From: Lachnospiraceae bacterium | GTDB taxonomy: Bacteria > Bacillota > Clostridia > Lachnospirales > Lachnospiraceae | Direction: 5' to 3' | Length of the DNA: 51,200 bases | Assembly: GCA_017558145.1 (NCBI GenBank) | Contig: JAFYWF010000090.1 | Coordinates: 1 to 51,200, forward strand | Part shown: piece by piece, positions 7,820 to 17,781 of the stretch | Layout: every line of letters begins with the position of its first letter | Position numbering within the stretch: position 1 is the first letter of the stretch | Notes under the pieces: model-generated | Told to the model about the DNA's origin: nothing | Databases searched by the model: none | The model's input: only the letters and a program-made list of their open reading frames with translations | Position numbers and translations under genes: made by a program

Positions 7820-8917
7820 ATGAATAAAATTATTGAATTATTTAACATTGAAGGTAAAATTGTAGATTGTGGTAATCATGGTGGTGGCTATATCAATGAC
7901 ACATATGCAGTAACTTGTGAAAAAGAAGATGGTTCTAAAGTTCGTTATATTTTACAGAGAATTAATCACAGTATTTTTAAAAATCCAGAAGGATTAATGG
8001 ATAACTTTGTATTAGTTTGTGATTATTTAAAAGATATCGTAAAAGCGAATGGAGGAGATCCTAATAGAGAAACATTAACAGTAATACCCACAAAAGATGG
8101 GAAAAATTTGGTATGTGTAGATGGCAACTATTATCGTATGCTTTTATTTATTGAAGATACTGTATGTCATGAAGTTTCTCAGGGAGCAGATGATTTCTAT
8201 AGATGTGCAAAAGCATTTGGTAATTTCCAGTACATGTTAAAAGATTTTCCGGCTGAAAAATTAATTGAGACTATTCCAAATTTCCATAACACTCCTAAAA
8301 GATATGAAACATTCTTAAAAGCAGTGGAAGAAAATAAGAGTGGAAGAGCTCATTTAGTACAGGATGAAATCAACTTTATCTTAGAAAGAAAAGCAGTGAC
8401 AGATTCTTTGATTGATTTATTAAATGCCGGTGAAATTCCATTAAAAGTAACTCATAACGATACAAAACTTAGTAACATTTTAATGGATGCAAAAACAGAT
8501 GAATCCTTATGTGTTATTGACTTAGATACCATTATGCCAGGTCTTGCAGCTTATGACTTTGGTGATTCTATTCGTGCAGGTGCTTGTTATAGTGCGGAAG
8601 ATGAAACAGATCTTTCAAAAGTATATGTGGCATTAGAACTCTTTGAAGCTTATGTGAAAGGTTTTATTGAAGGTTGCAAAGATGGTTTAAGTGCAAAAGA
8701 AATTGAAACACTTCCATTAGGTGCAAAAGTTATTACATTAGAACAGGGAATTCGTTTCTTAAGTGATTACTTAGATGGTGATTTATATTACAAAACACAG
8801 TATCCAGAACATAACCTTGATCGTACAAGAACACAGTTAAAATTAGTAGCTGATATGGAAACTAAATGGGATGAAATGAATGCTATTGTAAAAAATATAG
8901 CTAAGGAAAATAAATAA
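7820..8917 (+). CDS. APH-fold sugar kinase, N-acetylhexosamine 1-kinase (NahK)-like
   Basis: This 365-residue soluble kinase has the aminoglycoside phosphotransferase fold. A glycine-rich nucleotide loop (GNHGGGYIND) lies near residue 20. The catalytic loop THNDTKLSNILMD around residue 212-224 contains the base Asp and metal-binding Asn. The metal motif VIDLDTIMPGLAAYDFGDS (DFG equivalent is DLD) follows. This layout and length match NahK from bifidobacteria, which phosphorylates GlcNAc or GalNAc at C1 in lacto-N-biose and mucin sugar salvage. No lacto-N-biose phosphorylase gene is adjacent, so the substrate is inferred. The gene has its own promoter and terminator and is probably monocistronic. 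Confidence 0.8.
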   Translation: MNKIIELFNIEGKIVDCGNHGGGYINDTYAVTCEKEDGSKVRYILQRINHSIFKNPEGLMDNFVLVCDYLKDIVKANGGDPNRETLTVIPTKDGKNLVCVDGNYYRMLLFIEDTVCHEVSQGADDFYRCAKAFGNFQYMLKDFPAEKLIETIPNFHNTPKRYETFLKAVEENKSGRAHLVQDEINFILERKAVTDSLIDLLNAGEIPLKVTHNDTKLSNILMDAKTDESLCVIDLDTIMPGLAAYDFGDSIRAGACYSAEDETDLSKVYVALELFEAYVKGFIEGCKDGLSAKEIETLPLGAKVITLEQGIRFLSDYLDGDLYYKTQYPEHNLDRTRTQLKLVADMETKWDEMNAIVKNIAKENK

Positions 8918-8931
8918 TATAAATTAAAATG

Positions 8932-8965
8932 AAAAACTCCTTAGAAATAGGGAGTTTTTTGTTGT
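8932..8965 (+). terminator. Terminator after the NahK-like gene
   Basis: A 9-bp AT-rich stem (AAAAACTCC with its complement) and a T-rich tail. Confidence 0.7.
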
Positions 8966-9056
8966 AAAATATGAATGTAAATTTATATAGGATAATATAA
9001 TATATCCTTGCGCGAAGAAGAAATAAGATATAATTAATAAGGGTATTAGAAAATTT

Positions 9057-9341
9057 ATGAATTATTCCAAAGAACAAATAGAATTTCTTAAAAGTCTGGA
9101 TTTTATGAAATTAGGGCAGGCAATCAATCGGGGACAATGGCAGGCTGCTGCCATGACTATTCGGAGATTGGATATGAGAGCAAAAGAAGTGGAAATTGCT
9201 GAATTTGAGAAAAATTTTACTGGTATTCGTCAATGTATTAATCGAAAAGACGGGAATGAAGCAAAACAGATTTTAGCGATTGTTGTAAATAAAAGAGCGA
9301 GATGTTTAAATGCTATTTCGAATAATGATAAAAGTATTTAA
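9057..9341 (+). CDS. Hypothetical 94-residue helical protein
   Basis: The predicted product is small, basic and probably all-helical, with repeated amphipathic segments and no signal peptide. Codon use looks like its neighbours. The ribosome site is weak: AAGGGTA lies about 15 bases upstream of the ATG. It is followed 58 bases later by the HAD phosphatase gene in the same direction. No family is recognised. Confidence that it is a real gene is moderate, because no competing frame exists and the peptide composition is normal. Confidence 0.55.
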   Translation: MNYSKEQIEFLKSLDFMKLGQAINRGQWQAAAMTIRRLDMRAKEVEIAEFEKNFTGIRQCINRKDGNEAKQILAIVVNKRARCLNAISNNDKSI

Positions 9342-9399
9342 ACGTATTTTGCTAAAAAATAAATAACAATAATAACTAAAGTACAGTAGGGAGATACTG

Positions 9400-10185
9400 A
9401 TGATTAAAGCAGTTTTTTTTGATGTAGATGGTACGCTGGTATCACATAAATCCAAATCTGTTCCGGAAAGTGCTAAGAAGGCTTTGGCAAAATTGAGAGA
9501 ACAAGGGATACTGGTTTTTCTTGCTACCGGAAGGCATGTCCATGAATTAAAAAAAATGCCAATTGATGATATGGTATTTGATGGATATGTTCTTTTAAAT
9601 GGTCAGCTTTGCTTAGATGCCAATAAAAATATTATTTTTTCACATTCCTTTAGTGAAGAAGATGTAAAGGGATTGTTGGAAATTTTTCATGGAGATGAAT
9701 ATGCTATAGTTTTGGTGAATAAAGATTGTCATTATATGAATTTTGTGGATGAATTAACGCTGATTGGTCTAGAGAGCGTATCTACTCCGGTTCCTATGAT
9801 TCGAGCTTATGAAGGTGAAGAATTGTATCAGGCAACAGTCTTTATTTTACCGGAAAATGATGAAGAATTCGAAAAAAGACTTCCGCCTGGATGTAAATTA
9901 GCCAGATGGGGAAGTCATGGTGCAGATATTATTGCTAGGGATGGTGGAAAAGCAGTAGGAATGCGCTTTTTTTCGGAATTTCTTGGGATAACTTCAGAAG
10001 AAATGATGGCCTTTGGAGATGCCCAGAATGACATGGATATGTTAGAATATGCGGGTATCGGTATTGCTATGGGGAATGCAGAGGACTGTTTAAAAGAAAT
10101 AGCAAATGATGTTACAACAGATGTGGATGCTGATGGTGTTTTAAATGCATTAGTAAAATATGGAATTCTTAAGAAAGATAAATAA
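9400..10185 (+). CDS. Cof-type HAD-superfamily hydrolase
   Basis: This 261-residue cytoplasmic phosphatase has the three HAD landmarks. Motif I is FFDVDGT at residues 6-12, with the nucleophile Asp8 and acid/base Asp10. Motif II is the ATGR threonine region near residue 47. Motif III/IV is GDAQNDMDM near residue 206-214, supplying metal-binding Asp residues. The cap between motifs II and III is of the Cof (C2B) type, whose members dephosphorylate sugar phosphates, FMN or other small metabolites; the actual substrate cannot be predicted. A GGGAG ribosome site precedes the ATG. A second, unrelated Cof-type gene is at 46151-46963. Confidence 0.88.
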   Translation: MIKAVFFDVDGTLVSHKSKSVPESAKKALAKLREQGILVFLATGRHVHELKKMPIDDMVFDGYVLLNGQLCLDANKNIIFSHSFSEEDVKGLLEIFHGDEYAIVLVNKDCHYMNFVDELTLIGLESVSTPVPMIRAYEGEELYQATVFILPENDEEFEKRLPPGCKLARWGSHGADIIARDGGKAVGMRFFSEFLGITSEEMMAFGDAQNDMDMLEYAGIGIAMGNAEDCLKEIANDVTTDVDADGVLNALVKYGILKKDK

Positions 10186-10325
10186 CCAATGATTGTAAAA
10201 TGCACATGATTTCTTCGGAGTTATTCTTATAAATGTATGAAATTCAATAGTTGTTTCTTGCCTAAACTACAGGATTATGATACTCTGTTTAGGGCAAGAA
10301 TACTATAATTAGAAGAGAGAAAATA

Positions 10326-10823
10326 ATGGTTAAAAAGTATAGTGTAATATTGGGTATTATTTTAGGAATGGGTTTTCTGTGCGGATGTGGAGAAAAAGAA
10401 GAATTAACTCAATTTCATGAAGATATAAATCAGTTTTATACAGAAATTTCAGTAATTGAGGATGAGATTGCTGCCATTGATGAAGAAACAGAGGATGCAT
10501 TTTTTTCTATGATAAATCAAATGGAACAGATGGCAATGCAATTTCAAAATTTAGCACAGATAAAAGTTCCGGAAGAATTTATAAGTGTTGAAGAGTTAGC
10601 AGAAGATGCGGCATCCTATATGGATGAAGCATTTCGATTATATTCCGAGGCATACGAAGAGGATTATGTAAGTGATTCTTTGATTCAAGCTGCTGCTGAA
10701 AACTATGAAAGTGCGATGAAACGTATCAATTATATTGCGGTAATATTACAAGGAGAAATTCCAGAGGGAGCGATTGTAGTAGAAAGCGATGGTACAGAAT
10801 TTGAACCATATACAGAGGAATAG
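10326..10823 (+). CDS. Putative lipoprotein, helical
   Basis: The 165-residue product has a basic N-terminus, a hydrophobic core and a lipobox (LCGC) predicting lipidation at about residue 21. The mature part is strongly acidic and helical, resembling small extracytoplasmic helical-bundle proteins, with no recognised domain. It is preceded by a purine-rich ribosome site and by an unexplained hairpin at 10255-10300. A strong terminator follows immediately, so it is probably monocistronic. Function unknown. Confidence 0.75.
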   Translation: MVKKYSVILGIILGMGFLCGCGEKEELTQFHEDINQFYTEISVIEDEIAAIDEETEDAFFSMINQMEQMAMQFQNLAQIKVPEEFISVEELAEDAASYMDEAFRLYSEAYEEDYVSDSLIQAAAENYESAMKRINYIAVILQGEIPEGAIVVESDGTEFEPYTEE

Positions 10824-10826
10824 ATG

Positions 10827-10872
10827 GAAAAGCAATTATAATAGGTTTGTTTATAATTGCTTTTCTTTTTTG
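10827..10872 (+). terminator. Terminator after the lipoprotein gene
   Basis: A 14-bp perfect stem (AAAAGCAATTATAA and complement) with an 8-10-nt loop, followed by CTTTTTT. Confidence 0.85.
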
Positions 10873-10995
10873 TGGTAATGTGTTAAAGTATAGAGGTGTA
10901 TTTTGTGGAATATAAGTGTTATATATTGAAAAATATAAATGTTACATTTGGTGACATACGGGATATACGTTCAGAGAATTAGAGGAGTGAGTAAT

Positions 10996-13416
10996 ATGAA
11001 TAAACAGGAATTCAAACAACTTATTAAAAATAAATTATTATTTTTAGATGGAGCCACAGGTTCCAATTTACAAAAACGTGGTATGCCAAGTGGTGTATGT
11101 CCGGAAAAATGGATTTTAGAAAATGAAGATATTTTTATAGGGCTTCAAAAAGAATATGTGGACGCTGGTACTAATGTGTTGTATGCGCCTACATTTACTT
11201 CGAATAGAGTTAAACTTCAGGAATTTGGTTTGGAAAATCAGATAAAAGAAATGAATTATAACTTGGTAGCACTATCAAAGCGAGCAGCAGATGGAAAAGC
11301 TTATGTGGCTGGCGATTTAACTATGACCGGTTTACAATTAAAACCCATAGGAACCTTGGATTTTGAAGAGTTGATAGAGATATATAAAGAACAGATTACA
11401 TATTTAGTGGAAGCTAGTGTTGATTTATTAGTGGTGGAAACCATGATGAGTTTGCAGGAAAGTCGTGCGGCTTTAATTGCAGCAAAAGAGATTTGTGATT
11501 TACCGGTGATGGTAACGATGACTTTTGAAGGTGATGGAAGGGCTTTATATGGAACTGATGTCCTAACAGCTGCCATTACATTGGAAAGTTTGGGGGCAGA
11601 TGCATTTGGTATTAATTGTTCTACAGGACCGGCACAAATGATTCCTATGTTTGAACAGTTGAAAACTGCAGTTAAAATTCCTTTAATAGCGAAGCCGAAT
11701 GCCGGGATGCCAACTTTAGATGATGAAGGAAATACCGTATATGGTTTAGGATGTGAAGATTTTGCGAAAGAAGTGAAAATGTTGTGGGAGAGAGGTGCGT
11801 CTATCTTAGGAGGATGTTGCGGAACCACTCCGGAACATATTAGTGCTATGATTTCTCTCATGAAAAATGAAATACCGGTGACACGGGAATTTGAAAAAAA
11901 ATGTCATGTGACAAGTGAACGTATGACAGTTTCTTTTGATGTAAACAGTCCTTTCATGGTAATTGGAGAGAGAATTAATCCTACAGGAAAGAAAAAATTA
12001 CAAGAAGAGCTCCGCTATGGAAGTATGGATATGGTGTTAGATTTTGCCCAGCAGCAAGAAATGAAGGGAGCCAGTATTCTAGATGTAAATATGGGCATGA
12101 GCGGTGTGGATGAAAAAGAACTCATGTTAAAAGCAATAGAGGAGCTTTCTATGGCAACTAATTTGCCATTATCCATAGATTCCAGTTATGTGGAAGTATG
12201 TGAGGCAGCTTTAAGGAGATATCCGGGAAGAGCTATGTTAAATTCAATTTCTTTAGAACAAGAAAAAATAGAAAAACTTCTACCTATTGCAAAGAAATAT
12301 GGAGCAATGTTCGTATTACTTCCTTTATCCGATGCCGGACTTCCACAAAGTTTGGAAGAGAAGATTACTATAATTAATACTATTTTGGAAAAAGCATATG
12401 CCTTAGGATTTACTAAAGAAGATATCGTAGTAGATGGTTTGGTAACTACGGTAGGAGCCAATAAAATGGCAGCGTTGGAAACCTTAGAAACTATAAAATA
12501 TTGCAAGGAAAATGGATTAACAACTACCTGTGGCTTGTCCAATATTTCCTTTGGTCTTCCAGAGAGAATCGTAGTAAATAGTGCTTTTTTAACTATGGCG
12601 ATTCAGGCAGGCTTAACCATGGCTATTGCAAATCCAAATCAGGATCTATTGGTAGCAGCGGCTTTTGCCAGTGATTTATTGTTAAATAAGGAAGGTAGCG
12701 ATATTCGATATATTGAAAAAATGCAGGATATTTCCATATCTGCAACAGCCAATGTAAAAGCAGAAAATAAATGTGAAGCTACAAGTATAAACAAACATTC
12801 TGTATTATATGAAATGGTTTTAAAGGGAAAGAAAAATAATATTGCAGAAGAGACAAAGAAGTTGCTGGAAAAAGGGGAAGATGCTAATGAACTTTTAAAT
12901 AATAGTTTATTGCCTGCCATCAATGATGTAGGGGATTTTTTTGACAAAGGAACTTATTTTTTACCACAGCTAATTGCCAGTGCAGAAGCAATGAAAAATT
13001 CTATTGCCATATTGCAGCCAAAATTATTGCAGGAAAATGATAAAAAAGATATGCCGACAATTGTTTTTGCCACTGTAGAAGGTGATATTCATGATATTGG
13101 AAAGAACTTGGTAGTTTTAATGCTTCAAAATTACGGATATAACGTGATTGATTTAGGAAAAGATATTACAAAAGAAGAAATTATTACAAAGGCTATAGAA
13201 AATAATGCGTCTATTATTGGACTTTCAGCGTTAATGACTACTACCATGCAGGAAATGAAGGCAGTGGTTGATTATGCAAAGGATAGGAAATGTGATGCCA
13301 AGATTATCATTGGTGGTGCAGTAATTACAGAAGATTATCAGAAACAGATCGGAGCTGACGGCTATGCAAAAGATGCTGCAGAAGCTGTTAAAGTAGTGCA
13401 AAATCTTTTGAGTTAA
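10996..13416 (+). CDS. metH: Cobalamin-dependent methionine synthase, short form without reactivation domain
   Basis: The enzyme transfers a methyl group from 5-methyltetrahydrofolate via cobalamin to homocysteine. Domain order over 806 residues: the homocysteine/zinc barrel (zinc ligands Cys208 in GINCSTG and Cys274/Cys275 in GGCCGTTP), the pterin-binding barrel beginning at GERINPTGKKK, the helical cap, and the Rossmann B12 domain with D697-x-H699-x-x-G702, where His699 coordinates cobalt. The protein stops there, so the C-terminal AdoMet-binding reactivation domain of the long Escherichia coli form is absent. An ATG at 10939 is in frame, but the GAGGAG ribosome site is placed for 10996. 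No S-box or cobalamin riboswitch is seen in the short upstream region. Confidence 0.93.
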   Translation: MNKQEFKQLIKNKLLFLDGATGSNLQKRGMPSGVCPEKWILENEDIFIGLQKEYVDAGTNVLYAPTFTSNRVKLQEFGLENQIKEMNYNLVALSKRAADGKAYVAGDLTMTGLQLKPIGTLDFEELIEIYKEQITYLVEASVDLLVVETMMSLQESRAALIAAKEICDLPVMVTMTFEGDGRALYGTDVLTAAITLESLGADAFGINCSTGPAQMIPMFEQLKTAVKIPLIAKPNAGMPTLDDEGNTVYGLGCEDFAKEVKMLWERGASILGGCCGTTPEHISAMISLMKNEIPVTREFEKKCHVTSERMTVSFDVNSPFMVIGERINPTGKKKLQEELRYGSMDMVLDFAQQQEMKGASILDVNMGMSGVDEKELMLKAIEELSMATNLPLSIDSSYVEVCEAALRRYPGRAMLNSISLEQEKIEKLLPIAKKYGAMFVLLPLSDAGLPQSLEEKITIINTILEKAYALGFTKEDIVVDGLVTTVGANKMAALETLETIKYCKENGLTTTCGLSNISFGLPERIVVNSAFLTMAIQAGLTMAIANPNQDLLVAAAFASDLLLNKEGSDIRYIEKMQDISISATANVKAENKCEATSINKHSVLYEMVLKGKKNNIAEETKKLLEKGEDANELLNNSLLPAINDVGDFFDKGTYFLPQLIASAEAMKNSIAILQPKLLQENDKKDMPTIVFATVEGDIHDIGKNLVVLMLQNYGYNVIDLGKDITKEEIITKAIENNASIIGLSALMTTTMQEMKAVVDYAKDRKCDAKIIIGGAVITEDYQKQIGADGYAKDAAEAVKVVQNLLS

Positions 13417-13437
13417 GTGAAAGGATGAGTTTGAGTT

Positions 13438-13836
13438 ATGGAAGAAAATAATATCAAAACTTTAATGGATGAAATCAGACAACAAAACGAAGTAGAAAGA
13501 ACATATTTGAAAAAGCAACTAAATATGATGAAAGCATTAATGTTTGCTATGGTTGGAATTTTTTTGATTTTGTTAGTCAGTGTTGGAGTTTTAGTTCCCA
13601 AAGTAATGTCTACGTTAGATAACGCAAATGTAGCTTTAGAACAGATTTCTTATACAGCTGGACAAATGGATGAAGTATTAATTAGCGTAGAAAGTTTAGT
13701 GGAAGAAAGCAGTGTTGGTGTAAATCAGGCGTTGGAAAATATGAATAGTATTGATTTTGAAAAATTAAATGGATCCATAGAGGATTTTAATAATGTAATT
13801 TCTCCATTGTCTGAATTTTTCTCACGATTCCAATAA
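13438..13836 (+). CDS. Hypothetical single-pass membrane protein
   Basis: The 132-residue protein has a charged cytoplasmic N-terminus of about 35 residues, one strong transmembrane helix (about residues 36-56, ending LVSVGVLVP) and an extracytoplasmic or linker region of coiled-coil character. The arrangement resembles the membrane-proximal part of chemoreceptors but no signalling domain is present. It begins 21 bases after metH and may be co-transcribed with it. A promoter for ilvB lies just beyond its stop. No function is assigned. Confidence 0.65.
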   Translation: MEENNIKTLMDEIRQQNEVERTYLKKQLNMMKALMFAMVGIFLILLVSVGVLVPKVMSTLDNANVALEQISYTAGQMDEVLISVESLVEESSVGVNQALENMNSIDFEKLNGSIEDFNNVISPLSEFFSRFQ

Positions 13837-13842
13837 TTTTTA

Positions 13843-13871
13843 TTGTGTTTCGTACTTTAGTGTGTTAAAAT
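13843..13871 (+). promoter_or_regulatory. Probable promoter of ilvB
   Basis: TTGTGT at 13843-13848, a 17-base spacer and TAAAAT at 13866-13871. The leader is about 25 bases, too short for a T-box or leader peptide. Confidence 0.5.
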
Positions 13872-13901
13872 GTTTGAAAATGTTGTTGAGGAGGATCCAT
13901 T

Positions 13902-15515
13902 ATGAATGGTGCAGATTTATTGGTAAAATGCCTGGAAAAAGAAGAAGTGGATGTTGTTTTTGGTTATCCCGGAGTAGCAATTTGTCCTTTTTATAATAGT
14001 ATTTTAAGTTCAGAAGTGAAAACCGTTTTAATTCGTACAGAACAAAATGCGGCTCATGCAGCCAGCGGACTTGCAAGAGTTACAGGAAAGGTTGGAGTAT
14101 GTGCTGTTACCAGTGGACCTGGTGCAACCAATTTAATTACCGGAATTGCTACCGCATATGCAGACAGTATTCCATTAGTTTGTATTACCGGACAAGTAGA
14201 TTCCTCTCTTTTAGGAAGTGACGTATTTCAGGAGGCAGATATTACCGGAGCAAGTGAATCTTTTGTGAAATATAGTTATTTAGTAAAAGATGCGGAAGAA
14301 ATTCCAAGAATTATGAAAGAAGCATTTTACATTGCTAATACCGGACGTAAAGGACCTGTTTTAATAGATGTGCCTATTGATGTACAAAATCAGGTAGTAA
14401 GTAAATTCCGTTATCCTGATGAAATTAAAATGCGTACGTATAAACCTACCGTAAAGGGTAACATTGTACAGATTCATAAAGTTGGAAAAGAAATTGAAAA
14501 AGCGAAAAATCCAATTATTTGTGCTGGTGGAGGAGTATTTCTTGCAGATGCACAGGAAGAACTTAGAACTTTTGCTGAAAAATTCCAGATTCCTGTGGTT
14601 TCTACAATGATGGGTATTGGTGTTATGCCAACGGAACATCCGCTGTATTATGGAAATGTAGGGAATAATGGGAAACCATATGCTAATAGAGCTATGAATG
14701 AATCCGATCTTTTAATTATGGTAGGTGCCAGAGTGGCAGACCGTGCCGTAAGTCAGCCGGATTTGATTACTAAAAATAAAGTATTGGTACATATTGATAT
14801 CGACCCTTGTGAAATTGGAAAAAATGCAGGACCAACAATTCCGTTGGTAGGTGATGCAAAACATATTTTTGAAGATTTAATCAATGAAGAAATTGAGTGT
14901 GAACATAATCTTTGGATTGAAACTTTGAATTTGTATAGAGAAACTATGATGTCGAAAAGAAATCCAAATCCTGACTTTGTGGATCCGGCAGAATTTATTA
15001 AAAAATTATCTTACAAAATGGAAGATGATGCTGTGTATGTGGCAGACGTAGGGCAGAACCAGATTTGGTCTTGTAATTACCATGTGGTTAAGGGTGGCAG
15101 ATTTATGACATCCGGAGGTATGGGAACGATGGGTTACTCTATTCCGGCAGCTATGGGTGCGAAAGTAGGATGCCCTGAACGACAGGTAGTTGCAGTATGT
15201 GGAGACGGTTCATTCCAGATGTCTATGATGGAATTAGCTACCATGAGACAGCATGGAGTTGCTGTAAAAGTTATGGTAATCAAAAATAATGTACTTGGTA
15301 TGGTAAGACAGTACCAGCATTTTACATATAAAGATAATTACTCTGTAATTGACTTGACGGGAAGTCCTGATTTAGAAAAAATTGCGCAGGCTTATGACAT
15401 GCCATTTATTCGAGTGGAAAATATGTCGCAGGCTGATGCGGCAATTGATAAGTTCTTGAATACAGAAGGTTCTGTTTTAATGGAATGTTTAGTGGATCCA
15501 ATGGATTTAGTGTAA
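13902..15515 (+). CDS. ilvB: Acetolactate synthase large (catalytic) subunit
   Basis: The ThDP-dependent enzyme condenses two pyruvates to 2-acetolactate, or pyruvate with 2-ketobutyrate, the first common step of valine/leucine/isoleucine synthesis. The N-terminal pyrimidine-binding domain contains the essential Glu in RTEQNAAHAA. The central domain follows, and the C-terminal pyrophosphate domain carries the ThDP motif starting at GDGSFQMSM and ending at KNN. At 537 residues it is slightly shorter than typical (about 560). An excellent GAGGAGG ribosome site precedes the ATG. It heads the ilvB-ilvN-ilvN-ilvC block, so a biosynthetic rather than catabolic role is inferred. Confidence 0.93.
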   Translation: MNGADLLVKCLEKEEVDVVFGYPGVAICPFYNSILSSEVKTVLIRTEQNAAHAASGLARVTGKVGVCAVTSGPGATNLITGIATAYADSIPLVCITGQVDSSLLGSDVFQEADITGASESFVKYSYLVKDAEEIPRIMKEAFYIANTGRKGPVLIDVPIDVQNQVVSKFRYPDEIKMRTYKPTVKGNIVQIHKVGKEIEKAKNPIICAGGGVFLADAQEELRTFAEKFQIPVVSTMMGIGVMPTEHPLYYGNVGNNGKPYANRAMNESDLLIMVGARVADRAVSQPDLITKNKVLVHIDIDPCEIGKNAGPTIPLVGDAKHIFEDLINEEIECEHNLWIETLNLYRETMMSKRNPNPDFVDPAEFIKKLSYKMEDDAVYVADVGQNQIWSCNYHVVKGGRFMTSGGMGTMGYSIPAAMGAKVGCPERQVVAVCGDGSFQMSMMELATMRQHGVAVKVMVIKNNVLGMVRQYQHFTYKDNYSVIDLTGSPDLEKIAQAYDMPFIRVENMSQADAAIDKFLNTEGSVLMECLVDPMDLV

Positions 15516-15557
15516 TTGAGGGCTAGTTAGGAAATGAAATCGGAGGAGAAGTGACAT

Positions 15558-16043
15558 ATGAAAAGAATATATTCTATTTTGGTAGAAAACCGTCCAAGTG
15601 TACTTTCCAGAGTATCTGGTTTGTTTGCCAGAAGAAATTTTAATATTGATTCTTTGGTTGTTGGAGAAACGGATGATCCTGAAGTATCCTGTATGACAAT
15701 TGTGAGCAGTGGTGACAAAAGAACTATTGAACAGATTGAAAAGCAGTTAAATAAAAAGATTGATATTATTAAAGTAAATACTTTTGAAGAAACCCAGAGT
15801 ATCAGTAGAGAATTAATGCTTTTAAAAGTGAAATATAATAAAGGTAATCGCAAAGATATTATGGAAAACTGTGAGATTATGAATGCACAGATTGTAGATA
15901 TTTCTAAAACACATATGATTATTCAGGTTTGTGATGTTCCGGAAAGAACACAGTTGTTTATAAAAATGCTTCAAGGAATTAGTATTGTAGAAGTTGCACG
16001 TACCGGTACGGTTGCCTTAAAGAAATGTTGTGAAACAAAATAA
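15558..16043 (+). CDS. ilvN: Acetolactate synthase small (regulatory) subunit, copy 1
   Basis: The 161-residue protein has the N-terminal ACT domain of IlvN (ENRPSVLSRVSGLFARRNFNI), which binds valine and controls the catalytic subunit, followed by the C-terminal ALS small-subunit domain. It follows ilvB by 42 bases with a GGAGGAG ribosome site and is probably co-transcribed. It differs considerably from the second copy downstream: the linker is basic and the C-terminus ends in a Cys pair (KKCCETK). It is therefore not a recent duplicate. It may have different feedback properties. Confidence 0.88.
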   Translation: MKRIYSILVENRPSVLSRVSGLFARRNFNIDSLVVGETDDPEVSCMTIVSSGDKRTIEQIEKQLNKKIDIIKVNTFEETQSISRELMLLKVKYNKGNRKDIMENCEIMNAQIVDISKTHMIIQVCDVPERTQLFIKMLQGISIVEVARTGTVALKKCCETK

Positions 16044-16089
16044 TGCTGTTTCATAACCTGAGGTTATGGATAACATTACGAGATATTAT

Positions 16090-16118
16090 TTGACAATATG
16101 CTTTTATATTGATATATT
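16090..16118 (+). promoter_or_regulatory. Strong promoter before the second ilvN
   Basis: A perfect TTGACA at 16090-16095, a 17-base spacer and TATATT at 16113-16118, inside the ilvN1-ilvN2 gap. It allows ilvN2-ilvC to be expressed independently of ilvB. Confidence 0.75.
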
Positions 16119-16169
16119 TAAACAAGAAAAACGGCAGACAAGTTGCCAAAAAAAGGACGAACATTACAT

Positions 16170-16682
16170 ATGAAGAAAAAAGTATTTCAATTATTAGTAG
16201 ATAATACTTCCGGTGTTTTAAGTAGAATTTCCGGTTTGTTTTCCAGACGAGGATATAATATCGAAAGTATTACTGCCGGAACGACTGCAGATCCAAGAAT
16301 TACTCGTATCACAATTGTAGCAAGCGGTGATGACGAAATATTGGCACAGATTGAAAAGCAGGTAGCGAAGCTGGAAGATGTTAGAGATGTGAAAGAATTA
16401 AAACCAGATTCCAGTGTATATCGTGAATTAGCTTTAATTAAAGTAAAAGTAAGTGCAAAAGAGAGACAGGGTGTGATTGCTGTTGCGGATATTTTCCGTG
16501 CAAATATTATCGATGTTTCTCCGGAAGGTTTAATTATTGAACTTACCGGTAATCAGGATAAAGTAGATGCTTTCTTAAGTCTTTTAGAAGGCTATGAAAT
16601 CTTAGAACTTGCAAGAACAGGTATCGCAGGATTACGAAGAGGAACAGAGGATATCGTATATCTTGATTTAGATAATGAGTAA
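16170..16682 (+). CDS. ilvN: Acetolactate synthase small (regulatory) subunit, copy 2
   Basis: This 170-residue IlvN has a canonical ACT domain (DNTSGVLSRISGLFSRRGYNI) and the usual C-terminal domain ending in GIAGLRRG. It is closer in length to standard clostridial IlvN than copy 1. A TTG at 16143 is in frame, but AAAGGACG at 16152-16159 is well placed for the ATG at 16170. It has its own promoter and is followed by ilvC after 67 bases. Two divergent regulatory subunits beside one catalytic gene suggest that alternative holoenzymes could form. Confidence 0.9.
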   Translation: MKKKVFQLLVDNTSGVLSRISGLFSRRGYNIESITAGTTADPRITRITIVASGDDEILAQIEKQVAKLEDVRDVKELKPDSSVYRELALIKVKVSAKERQGVIAVADIFRANIIDVSPEGLIIELTGNQDKVDAFLSLLEGYEILELARTGIAGLRRGTEDIVYLDLDNE

Positions 16683-16743
16683 GAAGTAGAATTTATAAGG
16701 GAAACCTTACAATAATAAAAGATTTTAATAAAATGGAGGATAA

Positions 16744-17769
<1,026 letters not shown>

Positions 17770-17781
17770 TGATGATAGGAC

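Noticed and set aside
10873..10995. SAM (S-box) or cobalamin riboswitch before metH
   Set aside because: The gap is only about 120 bases and no conserved S-box or B12-box motif is present.
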